Positions 29,383 to 39,341 of a stretch of 64,000 bases of DNA are shown here, piece after piece. Origin of the DNA: Bacteroidales bacterium (lineage in GTDB: Bacteria > Bacteroidota > Bacteroidia > Bacteroidales > VadinHA17); assembly GCA_016709865.1 (NCBI GenBank), contig JADJLX010000002.1:434001-498000 (forward strand), given 5' to 3'. Position 1 is the stretch's first letter. The number at the start of each line of letters is the position of its first letter. The position numbers and the translations under genes were made by a program. The notes beneath the pieces were generated by a model that did not search any database, had not been told where the DNA came from, and worked only from the letters and a program-made list of their open reading frames with translations.

Positions 29383-29985
29383 ATGGCAAAAGTAAAATTC
29401 GATATTCTTGAGTCAACATGCGTTCCTTTACCACTGGAAAATGTTGATACCGATCAGATCATACCGGCTCGTTTTCTTAGTGCCACCTCAAGAGAGGGTT
29501 TCGGCGATAATCTTTTCCGCGACTGGAGATACCTGAAGAGCGGAGAGAAGAATAGTGAGTTCATACTCAATAATCCTAAATTCGGAGGTAAAGTTCTTGT
29601 AGCCGGAAAAAACTTCGGAAGCGGATCGAGCAGGGAGCATGCTGTATGGGCAATTTTTGATTACGGTTTCAGAGCCGTTATATCAAGCTTCTTTGCCGAT
29701 ATTTTTATGAATAATTCCCTGAATAACGGCTTGCTACCTATAGTTGTTTCTGATGAGTTTCTAAAAAAACTTCAGGAATCAATACTGAAAAACCCATCAG
29801 AAAAAGTCAGGATAGATCTTGATAAACAATCACTTACAGTACTTTCAACCGGAGATACCGTAAAGTTCTCAATTAATCCTTATAAGAAAGAGTGTCTTCT
29901 TAAAGGACTTGATGATATCGACTTTCTTCTGAGCATGAAGAGTCAGATAACAAGCTATGAAAAAAATAAAAATCTGGTGAAATGA
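29383..29985 (+). CDS. leuD: 3-isopropylmalate dehydratase, small subunit
   Basis: 200 residues, the swivelling domain of the aconitase family. NVDTDQIIPARFL near residue 20 and GKNFGSGSSREHAVWAIFDYG near 75 are diagnostic. It pairs with leuC, 11 bp upstream. Its stop overlaps the next gene's ATG by 4 bp (ATGA), suggesting translational coupling. Confidence 0.96.
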   Translation: MAKVKFDILESTCVPLPLENVDTDQIIPARFLSATSREGFGDNLFRDWRYLKSGEKNSEFILNNPKFGGKVLVAGKNFGSGSSREHAVWAIFDYGFRAVISSFFADIFMNNSLNNGLLPIVVSDEFLKKLQESILKNPSEKVRIDLDKQSLTVLSTGDTVKFSINPYKKECLLKGLDDIDFLLSMKSQITSYEKNKNLVK

Positions 29986-31547
29986 GAGTTGAAATAATGG
30001 ATACCACCCTGAGGGATGGGGAACAAACACAAGGGGTGTCTTATACACCTCTCGAAAAGCTTCATATAGCAAAGCTCCTTCTCAGGGATCTGAAAGTCGA
30101 CCGTATTGAGGTAGCATCGGCCAGAGTGTCATCGGGAGAATTCGAGGCTCTGAATAAAATTACAGAATGGGCCAGGCATAATAATCTTCACAGGAAGGTT
30201 GAAGTATTAGGCTTTGTTGATGGTGATATCTCACTGAACTGGATAAATGATGCAGGTGGAAAAGTTGTTAATCTTCTGTGTAAAGGTTCATTAAGACATT
30301 TAGAAAAACAATTAAGAAAAACACCCGAACAGCATGTTTCTGACATTAAGGGAATTATCAGTAAAGCTGATATTCTTGAGATGGATGTAAATATTTACCT
30401 CGAGGATTGGTCGAACGGTATGATCAATTCACCCGAATATGTATTCTTCATGCTCGATGCATTAAAAGATGAGAATATCGTACGATTCATGCTTCCGGAT
30501 ACTCTCGGCATCCTTAATACAGAACAAACCTATGATTTCTGCAAACAGACTGTAGACAGGTACCCGAATCTTCATTTTGACTTTCATGCACATAACGATT
30601 ATGATCTGGCTGTTGCCAATGTCTATTCCGCAGTCAAAGCAGGTGTAAAAGGCATTCATACTACTGTTAACGGGTTGGGAGAAAGAGCAGGAAATGCACC
30701 TCTCTCCAGTGTGATTGGTGTTCTCCGCGATCAGCTTCACGCAGAAACAGGTGTGAATGAATTTGAAATTACCAATACAAGTAAAATAGTAGAAACATTC
30801 AGCGGTATCAGAATCCCGGTTAACAAACCTGTAATCGGTGAAAATGTGTTTACTCAGTGCTCGGGAATACATGCCGATGGCGATAACAAAGACAACCTTT
30901 ATTATAATAATCTTCTTCCTGAACGTTTTGGAAGAAAAAGGAAGTATGCACTTGGAAAACAATCGGGAAAAGCAACTATTAAAAGGAACCTTGAAGATTT
31001 CGGTCTTTTCCTCGATCCCGAATCGCTTTCAAAAGTGACTCAGAGAGTTATTGAACTCGGAGACAAAAAAGAGAATGTTACTCCGGAAGACCTTCCGTTC
31101 ATCATTGCCGATGTGCTTGGCAGTGATCAGATCAACTATAAGATATTCATAAAAAACTATTCATTGTCCCTATCCTACGGCTTGAAACCTTCAGCAAATA
31201 TTCAGGTTGAGATAGATGGCAATCTATATCAGGAGACCTCTTCGGGCGATGGCCAGTACGATGCTTTTATGAAAGCACTGAGATTGATTTATGACAAACT
31301 CGGAAAACAATATCCCGCACTTACCGATTATCAGGTATCTATACCTCCGGGAGGAGCAACTGATGCATTTGTGGAAACAGTAATTACATGGGACTTCAAC
31401 GGCAAGGAATTCAAAACAAAAGGTCTCGATGCAGATCAGACTGAATCGGCAATAAAAGCTACCGAAAGGATGCTTAATATTATTGAGAATCTAGAACAGA
31501 AAACAGTAGGTGATAATATATTAACAAACGTAACGAATGGATTTTAA
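29982..31547 (+). CDS. LeuA-family synthase, probably (R)-citramalate synthase
   Basis: 521 residues. [20 protein letters not shown] marks the catalytic barrel of the isopropylmalate/homocitrate/citramalate synthase family; [20 protein letters not shown] holds the metal histidines and [16 protein letters not shown] follows. A C-terminal regulatory domain is present. It differs clearly from LeuA at 26329, and the window operon has no threonine deaminase (ilvA). The likely job is therefore acetyl-CoA plus pyruvate to citramalate, feeding 2-ketobutyrate for isoleucine through LeuCD and LeuB. The alternatives are a second isopropylmalate synthase or a broad-specificity enzyme. It overlaps leuD by 4 bp and leuB by 11 bp. 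Confidence 0.75.
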   Translation: MRVEIMDTTLRDGEQTQGVSYTPLEKLHIAKLLLRDLKVDRIEVASARVSSGEFEALNKITEWARHNNLHRKVEVLGFVDGDISLNWINDAGGKVVNLLCKGSLRHLEKQLRKTPEQHVSDIKGIISKADILEMDVNIYLEDWSNGMINSPEYVFFMLDALKDENIVRFMLPDTLGILNTEQTYDFCKQTVDRYPNLHFDFHAHNDYDLAVANVYSAVKAGVKGIHTTVNGLGERAGNAPLSSVIGVLRDQLHAETGVNEFEITNTSKIVETFSGIRIPVNKPVIGENVFTQCSGIHADGDNKDNLYYNNLLPERFGRKRKYALGKQSGKATIKRNLEDFGLFLDPESLSKVTQRVIELGDKKENVTPEDLPFIIADVLGSDQINYKIFIKNYSLSLSYGLKPSANIQVEIDGNLYQETSSGDGQYDAFMKALRLIYDKLGKQYPALTDYQVSIPPGGATDAFVETVITWDFNGKEFKTKGLDADQTESAIKATERMLNIIENLEQKTVGDNILTNVTNGF

Positions 31548-32610
31548 GATCGCAGTATTACCCGGCGACGGAATCGGTCCGGAGATAATAGAACAGGCAA
31601 AAAAAGTTGTATCCGCTGTCGGAAAAAAATTCAACCATAATTTTATTTTTAACCATGCTCTTGTCGGGGCTATAGCAATTGACAAAACAGGTAATCCGTT
31701 ACCTGCAGAGACTCTGGAACTCTGCAAATCGTCTGATGCTGTTTTGTTCGGTGCAATAGGCGATCCTAAATACGATAATAACCCTGCCGCTAAGGTTCGT
31801 CCCGAACAGGGATTACTTGCTATGAGAAAAGAACTCGGACTTTATGCAAATGTCAGGCCGGTATCCACTTTCCCGTCACTTATCGACAAATCACCGTTAA
31901 AGAAAGAACTAGTACAGGGTGTTGACATTATGATGATTAGAGAACTTACCGGTGGCATTTATTTCGGGAAACCCCAGGGAAGATCTGAGGATGGTAATAC
32001 AGCTTATGACTCATGTGTCTACAGCCGCTATGAAATAGAACGTGTTGTCAGACTGGCATGTGAGTATGCAATGAAACGTTCAAAGAAAGTCACTGTTGTT
32101 GACAAGGCCAATGTTCTTGCAACATCAAGGTTGTGGAGAGAAACAGCTGCCGCAGTCGGCAAAGAATACAGTGAAGTGACAATGGATTATATGTTCGTTG
32201 ATAATGCAGCCATGCAGCTCATTCAGTGGCCGGCTAAATTCGATGTTATTGTAACAGAAAATATGTTCGGAGATATATTATCCGATGAAGCCAGTGTCCT
32301 CACCGGTTCACTTGGATTGCTTCCTTCCGCTTCAGTCGGACTTCTTACATCAGTCTTTGAACCTATTCATGGCTCATATCCCCAGGCTGCAGGCAAAAAT
32401 ATTGCAAACCCCCTCGGAACAATTCTCTCAGCAGCTATGATGTTCGATCTTGCATTCGGACTGAAAAAGGAGTCGGAAGCCATAGTATCTGCAGTTGAGA
32501 AATCAATTGAGGCTGATTATGTTACTGTCGATCTTAACAAGGAGAAACCAAGATCCACATCAGAAGTAGGCGACTGGATTGCAAACTTTATTAGCCCCCA
32601 AACCCCCTAA
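31537..32610 (+). CDS. leuB: 3-isopropylmalate dehydrogenase
   Basis: 357 residues. It is an NAD-dependent oxidative decarboxylase of the isocitrate/isopropylmalate dehydrogenase family: [10 protein letters not shown] at the start, [17 protein letters not shown] near residue 130, [48 protein letters not shown] and [20 protein letters not shown]. Its last residues (SPQTP) and stop codon are encoded by a CCCCCAAACCCCCTAAAGGG repeat that begins at 32593, so the natural C-terminus appears to have been replaced. It is the last gene of the ilv-leu operon. Confidence 0.95.
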   Translation: MDFKIAVLPGDGIGPEIIEQAKKVVSAVGKKFNHNFIFNHALVGAIAIDKTGNPLPAETLELCKSSDAVLFGAIGDPKYDNNPAAKVRPEQGLLAMRKELGLYANVRPVSTFPSLIDKSPLKKELVQGVDIMMIRELTGGIYFGKPQGRSEDGNTAYDSCVYSRYEIERVVRLACEYAMKRSKKVTVVDKANVLATSRLWRETAAAVGKEYSEVTMDYMFVDNAAMQLIQWPAKFDVIVTENMFGDILSDEASVLTGSLGLLPSASVGLLTSVFEPIHGSYPQAAGKNIANPLGTILSAAMMFDLAFGLKKESEAIVSAVEKSIEADYVTVDLNKEKPRSTSEVGDWIANFISPQTP

Positions 32611-32665
32611 AGGGGGCTTAGAATGGATCCTGTTTAAAGCCCCCCTTCAGGGGGGTTTGGGGGCA
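32593..32665. repeat. GC-rich double hairpin repeat overlapping the end of leuB
   Basis: AGCCCCCAAACCCCCTAAAG with its GGGGCTTA tail is followed by TAAAGCCCCCCTTCAGGGGG and TTTGGGGGCA. Each half forms a hairpin and the outer arms (GCCCCCAAACCCCC and GGGGGTTTGGGGGC) pair over the whole block. It can end the ilv-leu transcript only inefficiently, since no U-tract follows directly. Confidence 0.7.
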
Positions 32666-32725
32666 GTATCTCCAGGGGTTTTATCACTTTTTTATCAGTT
32701 TTTATATTTTTTATTAATTTTTCTG

Positions 32726-32733
32726 TATCTTTG
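32726..32733 (+). promoter_or_regulatory. Bacteroidetes-type -7 element of the his operon
   Basis: TATCTTTG fits TAnnTTTG and is 18 bp before the leader ATG. The expected -33 TTG is not obvious in the T-rich upstream sequence, so the promoter call rests on the -7 box and position. Confidence 0.55.
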
Positions 32734-32751
32734 CATTCAAATTTTAAAGAA

Positions 32752-32808
32752 ATGATCAACAATTCCATACATCATCATCATCATACTTGCTCTCAGGCGA
32801 GGAGATAA
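32752..32808 (+). CDS. His operon leader peptide (attenuator ORF)
   Basis: An 18-codon ORF from ATG to TAA reads MINNSIHHHHHTCSQARR, with five consecutive His codons (32770-32784). It lies between a promoter and an intrinsic terminator before hisG. This is the arrangement of the enterobacterial his leader, whose peptide carries seven histidines. Ribosome stalling at the His codons when charged His-tRNA is low would leave 32792-32799 free to form the antiterminator. It is too short for standard gene calling. Confidence 0.93.
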   Translation: MINNSIHHHHHTCSQARR

Positions 32809-32869
32809 TGATATGTGTGTATATAAAAATATCATAAACCCGTCTGAGCAGATCAGACGGGTTTTTATT
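32792..32869 (+). terminator. His attenuator: terminator with alternative antiterminator
   Basis: The terminator is AAACCCGTCTGA (32836-32847), loop GCAGA, TCAGACGGGTTT (32853-32864), then TTATTT: a perfect 12-bp stem. The leader segment CTCAGGCG (32792-32799) can pair with CGTCTGAG (32841-32848), 8 bp with one G-U, which would destroy the terminator. A ribosome finishing at the leader stop (32806) masks that segment; one stalled on the His codons does not. Confidence 0.85.
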
Positions 32870-32909
32870 TTCCCGAAAGGTTTGCTCAGACATATACGGA
32901 AACACTAAA

Positions 32910-33767
32910 ATGAGTAAACTTAAAATTGCAATTCAGAAAAGCGGCAGACTTAGCGAAAATTCTAAAAAACTTCTCGAGGAGTGCGGAATAAAATTTTCTA
33001 ACGGTGTCAGCGTTTTAAAAACCTCGGCAAAAAATTTCCCTGTCGAACTTCTTTTTCTCAGGGATGACGACATTCCGCAATATGTTGAGCAGCAGGTGGC
33101 TGACATTGGTATTCTTGGCGAGAACATGGTCTTCGAAAAGAATAAAAACGTTACAATAATAGAACAACTTGGATTCGCCCAGTGCAGGCTGAGTCTTGCT
33201 ATCCCAAAGGAGGATTCTTACCCGGGGGTTAAATATTTCATGAATAAAAAGATAGCAACCAGCTACCCGAGGATCCTTACCGATTTCCTGCAAAAAAATA
33301 ATATCAAAGCTGAGATTGAAGAGATCAGTGGCAGTGTTGAGATAGCCCCCGGAATTGGATTGGCTGATGCCGTTTGTGATATTGTCAGCTCAGGCAGTAC
33401 TCTGCTTACCAATGGATTACACGAAGTGGAAACTATTCTGAAAAGCCAGGCTGTAATAATAAGCAATAAAAACCTGGATAAGGAAAAAGAAGCAATTCTG
33501 GAAAGGCTGATTTTCAGGATCAGGTCAGTAAAGAACGCAAATGAAAACAAATATATTCTTCTCAATGCACCCGAATCTGCCATTCAGAAAATCTGTTCAA
33601 TCCTACCCGGGATGAAGAGCCCTACGATTGTACCTTTGGTGGAAAAAGGCTGGTGCAGTCTGCACTCTGTCGTTAAAGAGGACGAGTTCTGGGAAAGAAT
33701 TGACCAGCTCAAACAGGCCGGCGCAGAAGGTATCCTTGTGATTCCAATTGAAAAAATGATACTGTAA
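32910..33767 (+). CDS. hisG: ATP phosphoribosyltransferase, long form
   Basis: 285 residues, the long HisG with a C-terminal ACT-like regulatory domain (about 210-285), so no HisZ is needed. It starts KLKIAIQKSGRLSENSKKLL, and has IGLADAVCDIVSSGSTLLTNGL in the phosphate-binding region and LPGMKSPTIVPL in the regulatory part. It catalyses the first, feedback-inhibited step of histidine synthesis. It begins 40 bp after the attenuator U-tract. Its TAA overlaps the hisD ATG by one base. Confidence 0.96.
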   Translation: MSKLKIAIQKSGRLSENSKKLLEECGIKFSNGVSVLKTSAKNFPVELLFLRDDDIPQYVEQQVADIGILGENMVFEKNKNVTIIEQLGFAQCRLSLAIPKEDSYPGVKYFMNKKIATSYPRILTDFLQKNNIKAEIEEISGSVEIAPGIGLADAVCDIVSSGSTLLTNGLHEVETILKSQAVIISNKNLDKEKEAILERLIFRIRSVKNANENKYILLNAPESAIQKICSILPGMKSPTIVPLVEKGWCSLHSVVKEDEFWERIDQLKQAGAEGILVIPIEKMIL

Positions 33768-35056
33768 TGAAGATTATTTTAAATCCTCAAAGGTCTGACT
33801 GGAACATGCTGTGCACTCGTCCCGGAATTGATACCTCCGTACTCGAAACTCAGGTAAAGGAGATCATTAGCAGTGTAAGGTTGGAGAAAGACAGAGCTCT
33901 TCAGAGACTATCCCAAAAATTTGATGGTACTCCTGCAGGAAATATAAAGGCATCATTAGTCGAAGTAATTGAAGCTGAAGGCCTTATTTCAGAAGAACTT
34001 AAAAGGGCAATCATAGCTGCTAAAAAGAACATTGAGAAATTCCATTCAGTACAGCTCTCACAGGAACCGGTTGTTGAGATCTCTGAAGGGATAAAATGCT
34101 GGAGAAAAAGTGTTGCAATTGAAAAAGTGGGTCTTTACATTCCGGGAGGCAGCGCTCCCCTCTTTTCGACTCTGCTTATGCTGGGCATACCTGCAAAATT
34201 AGCCGGCTGCAATCAGATTGTTGTATGCACACCTGCAGGCATTAATGGCAAAATCAATCCTGTTATACTCTTTACAGCTAAGTTGTTAGGGATAAGTGAA
34301 ATATACAAAGCCGGAGGTGCTCAGGCTATAGCTGCAATGGCTTGTGGTACTGAAACCATTCCAAAAGTGTATAAGATTTTCGGACCCGGAAATCAGTATG
34401 TTACAAAGGCAAAAGAACTTGTACAGCTCGAAGGGACAGCTATTGACATGCCGGCCGGACCAAGTGAAGTTCTTGTCATTGCAGATAAAAATGCTGACGC
34501 AGAATTCATTGCCGCCGACCTCCTTTCGCAGGCAGAGCATGGACCTGATAGTCAGGTTATTATGCTATCTGATAATCAGGAACTTATACATAAAGTTAAA
34601 AGTGAAGTTGAAAAACAGGTAATGCAACTGCCGAGAAAAGAGATAGCCTTAAAAGCCCTGGAAAACAGTCGATATATACTATTAGGAGATATTGATGAAT
34701 GCATTGACTTCAGCAACGCCTATGCCCCGGAGCACCTTATAATCAGCACAAGTGATGCTAATAAAATAGCAGATAAAATAATAAATGCAGGATCAGTATT
34801 TCTTGGTAAATATAGCTGTGAAAGTGCAGGAGACTATGCATCAGGCACAAACCATACTCTGCCTACAAACGGATATGCACGAAATTACAGCGGAGTTTCA
34901 GTTGATAGTTTCATGAAAAAAATAACATTTCAGGAAATCACCGCAGATGGCCTGGAAATCCTGGGACCAGCTATTGAAATCATGGCTGAAGCGGAGAATC
35001 TTTCAGGACATAAGAATGCAGTCAGTATAAGATTAAAAAGCTTAAAAAATGGTTGA
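33767..35056 (+). CDS. hisD: Histidinol dehydrogenase
   Basis: 429 residues. It oxidises histidinol to histidine in two NAD steps with Zn. VGLYIPGGSAPLFSTLLMLGIPA near residue 125, KVYKIFGPGNQYVTKAK near 200, DMPAGPSEVLVIAD near 227 and LSQAEHGPDSQ near 250 are family motifs, as is the ending TNHTLPTNGYARNYSGVSVDSF. It is coupled to hisG by a 1-base overlap and to hisC by 8 bp. Confidence 0.96.
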   Translation: MKIILNPQRSDWNMLCTRPGIDTSVLETQVKEIISSVRLEKDRALQRLSQKFDGTPAGNIKASLVEVIEAEGLISEELKRAIIAAKKNIEKFHSVQLSQEPVVEISEGIKCWRKSVAIEKVGLYIPGGSAPLFSTLLMLGIPAKLAGCNQIVVCTPAGINGKINPVILFTAKLLGISEIYKAGGAQAIAAMACGTETIPKVYKIFGPGNQYVTKAKELVQLEGTAIDMPAGPSEVLVIADKNADAEFIAADLLSQAEHGPDSQVIMLSDNQELIHKVKSEVEKQVMQLPRKEIALKALENSRYILLGDIDECIDFSNAYAPEHLIISTSDANKIADKIINAGSVFLGKYSCESAGDYASGTNHTLPTNGYARNYSGVSVDSFMKKITFQEITADGLEILGPAIEIMAEAENLSGHKNAVSIRLKSLKNG

Positions 35057-36080
35057 TATTAAGACACTTGTCAGGGAAAATGTTCTAAATCTGACACCCT
35101 ACTCATGTGCAAGGGATGAGTTCAAGGGAAAGAATGGAGTTTTTATGGATGCAAATGAAAATCCATACGGAAAACTTAACAGATATCCCGATCCCTATCA
35201 GAAGGAACTGAAAGCTGCAATTTCAGAGATAAAAGGTATTTCTGAGGAAAACATTTTCCTGGGAAATGGAAGTGACGAAATTATAGACCTGTGCTTCAGG
35301 GTATTCTGCAACCCGGGGACTGATAAAGCCCTGACCTTTACTCCCACATACGGAATGTATGAGGTATCGGCTGCTGTTAATGATATAACAGTAATTAAGG
35401 TCCCGCTTAATGAAAAGTTCCAGATCGACCTTGCAGCAGCAAAGACTCATCTGACTGATAAAAACCTAAAGCTCATTTTCGTATGCTCTCCGAATAACCC
35501 TACTGGAAATGCCATGAAATATTCAGATGTGGAATTTATAATCAGGAGTTTCAATGGCATTGTGGTAATTGATGAAGCTTACATAGATTTCAGCGATAAG
35601 CCTTCATTTTTGAATATTGTAGAGAAGTATCCTAACCTTATAGTAATGCAGACTTTCAGTAAAGCATTTGGTCTGGCCGCAGTAAGAGTAGGTATGGCAT
35701 TTATGAATAAGTCTGTAATTCAATATTTTAACAAGCTTAAGCCGCCGTATAATATAAGTACAATCAATCAGAATGCTGCCTTAAGGAAGCTCACATTAAC
35801 AGGCGAAGTTAAAAAACAGATTGCAGGTATCAGGAAAGAAAGAGAAAGGGTAATAAATACCCTTAAGAAAATGAAAATAGCAGAAGAGATATACCCAACT
35901 GATGCTAACTTCGTACTCATTAAAGTAAAAGACTCTACTGCGGTTTATAACAGACTGGTAAGCGAAAATATAATAATCAGAAACAGACACAGCGTGGTAA
36001 AAAACTGCTTACGTATTACTATCGGAAAAAAAACAGAAAACGACTGCCTTCTGAAAGCATTAAATACAATTTCAATATGA
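35049..36080 (+). CDS. hisC: Histidinol-phosphate aminotransferase
   Basis: 343 residues, fold-type I PLP enzyme. DANENPYG near the N-terminus, [13 protein letters not shown] near residue 140, [10 protein letters not shown] near 175 and the PLP lysine in [15 protein letters not shown] near 205 are all present. It converts imidazole acetol phosphate to histidinol phosphate. ATG starts inside hisD (8 bp overlap) and its stop overlaps hisB by 4 bp. Confidence 0.96.
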   Translation: MVDIKTLVRENVLNLTPYSCARDEFKGKNGVFMDANENPYGKLNRYPDPYQKELKAAISEIKGISEENIFLGNGSDEIIDLCFRVFCNPGTDKALTFTPTYGMYEVSAAVNDITVIKVPLNEKFQIDLAAAKTHLTDKNLKLIFVCSPNNPTGNAMKYSDVEFIIRSFNGIVVIDEAYIDFSDKPSFLNIVEKYPNLIVMQTFSKAFGLAAVRVGMAFMNKSVIQYFNKLKPPYNISTINQNAALRKLTLTGEVKKQIAGIRKERERVINTLKKMKIAEEIYPTDANFVLIKVKDSTAVYNRLVSENIIIRNRHSVVKNCLRITIGKKTENDCLLKALNTISI

Positions 36081-37165
36081 AAAAAGTACTCTTTATCGAC
36101 AGGGATGGCACCATAATCATTGAACCTGCAGATGAACAGGTGGATAGTTTTGAGAAGTTGACTTTCCTGCCCTCAGCCATTACCTGCTTGTCAAAAATTG
36201 CCAGAGAGACTGATTTCGAACTGGTAATGGTTACAAATCAGGATGGTCTTGGAACTGATATTCATCCTGAGGAAACATTCTGGCCTGTACACAATAAAAT
36301 GCTTGAAATACTTAAGGGTGAAGGAGTTGTGTTTAAAGAGATTTTTATCGATAAGACTACACCTGAACAAATGGCTCCAACAAGAAAACCTGGAACTGCT
36401 ATGCTGGTGAAATACCTTTCTCAGGGAATAGATCTTGAATCATCGTATGTTATCGGTGACAGACTTACTGATGTTAAGCTGGCTGAAAATCTCGGATGCA
36501 AAGCAATCTTTATTGGTAACAGCCAGGTTCAGGAAGCTTCTTTATCTACCACCGACTGGAATGAGATTTACAAATTTCTGAAACAGATCCCCCGTACTGG
36601 AAAAACTGTGAGAAAAACATCGGAAACTGATATACTGATTGAGCTCAATCTTGACGGATCAGGTATAAGCAGAATTGATACCGGTATCGGCTTCTTCGAC
36701 CATATGCTCGAACAGATCGCACGTCATGGAAACATCGATCTGGAAATAAAAGTAAAAGGTGACCTCAATATTGATGAACATCATACCGTGGAAGACGTTG
36801 CAATAACCCTGGGAGAGACGATACTTAAAGCTATTGGCGGGAAAAAGGGTATTGAGCGATACAGCTTTGTATTGCCAATGGACGATTGCCTGGCACAGGT
36901 TGCTCTCGATTTCGGAGGAAGGCCATGGCTCATCTGGGATGTAAATTTTACAAGAGAAAAGGTAGGCGAATTACCTTCAGAGATGTTCTTTCATTTCTTT
37001 AAGTCGTTCAGCGACAATGCGAAATGTAACCTCAACATAAAAGCTGAAGGTGAGAATGAACACCATAAAATAGAGGCAATTTTCAAAGCATTCGCAAAAG
37101 CAATAAAAAATGCGGTAAAACAGACAGATAACTTTAACTTGCCATCAACTAAAGGGAGCCTATGA
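36077..37165 (+). CDS. hisB: Bifunctional histidinol-phosphatase / imidazoleglycerol-phosphate dehydratase
   Basis: 362 residues joining two enzymes. Residues 1 to about 165 are a HAD phosphatase ([12 protein letters not shown], nucleophile Asp8, acid Asp10; later [16 protein letters not shown]). Residues about 170-362 are the Mn-dependent dehydratase with repeated histidine motifs [27 protein letters not shown] and [17 protein letters not shown]. The fusion is known from enterobacteria and Bacteroidetes. It has 4-bp overlaps with hisC and hisH. Confidence 0.96.
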   Translation: MKKVLFIDRDGTIIIEPADEQVDSFEKLTFLPSAITCLSKIARETDFELVMVTNQDGLGTDIHPEETFWPVHNKMLEILKGEGVVFKEIFIDKTTPEQMAPTRKPGTAMLVKYLSQGIDLESSYVIGDRLTDVKLAENLGCKAIFIGNSQVQEASLSTTDWNEIYKFLKQIPRTGKTVRKTSETDILIELNLDGSGISRIDTGIGFFDHMLEQIARHGNIDLEIKVKGDLNIDEHHTVEDVAITLGETILKAIGGKKGIERYSFVLPMDDCLAQVALDFGGRPWLIWDVNFTREKVGELPSEMFFHFFKSFSDNAKCNLNIKAEGENEHHKIEAIFKAFAKAIKNAVKQTDNFNLPSTKGSL

Positions 37166-37740
37166 TTGCAATTCTGAAATATAATGCAGGAAACATCAAA
37201 TCAGTGCAGAACGCATTGACCCGTCTTGGATTTGACAGCATAATAACTGATGATCCTGATGAGCTGAAAAACGCTGATAAAGTAATATTTCCGGGAGTTG
37301 GCGAGGCAAGTTCAGCGATGAAGTACCTTACAGAAAGAGGTCTCGACAAAACAATTGTATCATTGACTAATCCTGTGCTTGGCATCTGTCTTGGTATGCA
37401 GCTGATGTGCCGCTATACTGAAGAAGGAGACACCAGGTGCCTTGGAATATTTGATGCTGATGTAAGGCTTTTTCCGAAGGTTGAAAAAATACCGCACATG
37501 GGATGGAATAATTTTCTTACTCTGAAAGGAGATCTTTTCAGGAATATTTCACCGGATGATGATGTATATTATGTACACAGCTATTATGCAGAAATCTGTT
37601 CCTCAACATCCGCTACATGCGATTACATACTTCCCTTCAGTGCGAGTATGCAAAAAGAGAATTTCTATGCCACACAATTTCATCCTGAGAAATCGGCTGA
37701 AGTCGGAGAACTGATCCTTAAAAACTTCCTGGAATTATGA
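37162..37740 (+). CDS. hisH: Imidazole glycerol phosphate synthase, glutaminase subunit
   Basis: 192 residues, class I glutamine amidotransferase. The oxyanion region [11 protein letters not shown], the catalytic cysteine in [11 protein letters not shown] near residue 77, and the histidine-glutamate pair in [13 protein letters not shown] near the end are intact. It supplies ammonia to HisF. 4-bp overlaps with hisB and hisA suggest coupled translation. Confidence 0.96.
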   Translation: MIAILKYNAGNIKSVQNALTRLGFDSIITDDPDELKNADKVIFPGVGEASSAMKYLTERGLDKTIVSLTNPVLGICLGMQLMCRYTEEGDTRCLGIFDADVRLFPKVEKIPHMGWNNFLTLKGDLFRNISPDDDVYYVHSYYAEICSSTSATCDYILPFSASMQKENFYATQFHPEKSAEVGELILKNFLEL

Positions 37741-38450
37741 GAATAATAGTAGCACTTGATATTATAGGCGGAAAATGTGTAAGGCTTACACGCGGTGACT
37801 TCAGTACAAAAAAAGTATATAATGAAGATCCCCTGGAAGTTGCAAAAATGGTTGAGGACAACGGGATAAAATATCTTCATCTTGTCGATCTTGACGGGGC
37901 CAAAAACAAGAAAATAGAAAACCTGGTACTTCTTCAGAAAATTGCAGGCAAGACCAATCTTAAAATTGATTTTGGCGGAGGACTCAGATCTTATGAAGAT
38001 ATCATCTCAGTCCTGAGTGCAGGTGCCAGACAGGTTACCCTTGGAAGCATCGCTGCGAACGAACCAGAGCTGTTTGTTGACTGGCTAAAGAAACTTGGAC
38101 AGGAAAAGCTTATCCTTGGAGCAGACTGTATCGACAGAAAAGTATCTACTGAAGGGTGGCTTGAAAACTCTGATATTGACATTATTAACTTTATCAGAGA
38201 ATACCGGTCAAAAGGAGTTAAATATACAGTTTGTACCGACATTAAAAAGGACGGTATGCTTCAGGGACCATCCACTGATCTGTATAAGGAGATTCTTGAA
38301 AAGGTAAAGATCAAACTTATTGCAAGCGGTGGTATCTCCTCATTAGCTGATATACATGAACTCAGAGAGGCCGGTTGCGAAGGAGCAATTATAGGAAAGG
38401 CTGTTTATGAAGGGAAGATAACATTGAAAGAATTAGGCAGACTATGTTAA
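37737..38450 (+). CDS. hisA: ProFAR isomerase
   Basis: 237 residues, a half-barrel-duplicated TIM barrel homologous to HisF. The catalytic Asp lies in [17 protein letters not shown] near residue 5 and the second Asp in [21 protein letters not shown] near 170; phosphate loops are FGGGLRS and IASGGISS. A proline usual in the first strand motif (DIIPGK) is replaced here (DIIGGK), which is mild. It overlaps hisF by 7 bp. Confidence 0.95.
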   Translation: MRIIVALDIIGGKCVRLTRGDFSTKKVYNEDPLEVAKMVEDNGIKYLHLVDLDGAKNKKIENLVLLQKIAGKTNLKIDFGGGLRSYEDIISVLSAGARQVTLGSIAANEPELFVDWLKKLGQEKLILGADCIDRKVSTEGWLENSDIDIINFIREYRSKGVKYTVCTDIKKDGMLQGPSTDLYKEILEKVKIKLIASGGISSLADIHELREAGCEGAIIGKAVYEGKITLKELGRLC

Positions 38451-39196
38451 AAAGGCGAATAATTCCGTGTCTCGATATTAAAGACGGAAGAACAGTAAAA
38501 GGAGTAAACTTTCTTAACCTGAGAGATGCCGGCGATCCTGTTGAGCTGGCCAAAGAGTATGTAAAACAGGGGGCAGATGAACTGGTATTTCTCGATATTA
38601 CTGCAACAATTGAGAACCGGAAAGCACTGGCCGGACTAGTTGAGAGGATCGCAGCAGAAATAAATATCCCTTTTACAGTGGGTGGAGGTATTGATAATGT
38701 GGAGGATGTAGCCGTACTTGTTAAAGCCGGAGCCGATAAAATAACTGTTAACTCATCAGCTGTGAAACGTCCGGAACTCATCTCAGAAATAGCAGCCGAA
38801 TTCGGAAATCAGTGCATTGTAGCAGCAATTGACACAAAATTTGTTGATGATGAATGGATTGTTTTTGTCAATGGTGGACGTACTCCGACTGAGCTGAGAA
38901 CAGTAAACTGGGCGCAGAGGGTTGAAGAACTGGGTGCAGGCGAGATTCTGCTGACCTCTATGAATAATGACGGAATGAAGACAGGTTTCTCACTTGAGAT
39001 CACGAGTGATGTAAGCAGAAGTGTCAATATCCCGGTTATTGCATCAGGAGGGGCTGGAACAAGGCACCACTTTAAACAGGTGTTCTGTAATTCGGATTGC
39101 AGTGCAGCACTGGCTGCCAGCATTTTTCACTTCGGTGAAATAACTATTCCTGATTTAAAAAAATACCTCAGAAATGAAAACATTGCAGTCAGATAA
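38444..39196 (+). CDS. hisF: Imidazole glycerol phosphate synthase, cyclase subunit
   Basis: 250 residues. Catalytic aspartates sit in [18 protein letters not shown] (residue 11) and in [14 protein letters not shown] (near 130). The phosphate-binding loops [11 protein letters not shown] and [12 protein letters not shown] are present. It works with HisH to make imidazole glycerol phosphate and AICAR. A CTCTGTG repeat separates it from hisIE. Confidence 0.96.
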   Translation: MLKRRIIPCLDIKDGRTVKGVNFLNLRDAGDPVELAKEYVKQGADELVFLDITATIENRKALAGLVERIAAEINIPFTVGGGIDNVEDVAVLVKAGADKITVNSSAVKRPELISEIAAEFGNQCIVAAIDTKFVDDEWIVFVNGGRTPTELRTVNWAQRVEELGAGEILLTSMNNDGMKTGFSLEITSDVSRSVNIPVIASGGAGTRHHFKQVFCNSDCSAALAASIFHFGEITIPDLKKYLRNENIAVR

Positions 39197-39199
39197 AAC

Positions 39200-39321
39200 A
39201 CCTCTGTGTAACTCTGTGATAGCCTGAGCTTGCCGAAGGCCTCTGTGTAGCTCTGTGACAGTTCTTAAAAATAGTTACACAGAGATACACTGAGAAGACA
39301 CAGAGAACCACAGAGAAAACC
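39200..39321. repeat. CTCTGTGTAAC/CACAGAG repeat, copy 3, inside the his operon
   Basis: It has the same organisation as the copies at 18603 and 27842, plus an inserted small hairpin (GCCTGAGCTTGCCGAAGGC). It fills the hisF-hisIE gap, starting 4 bp after the hisF stop. The centre is CAGTTCTTAAAAATAGTTAC. Confidence 0.75.
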
Positions 39322-39341
39322 AGGAATGAATACTTATTATT

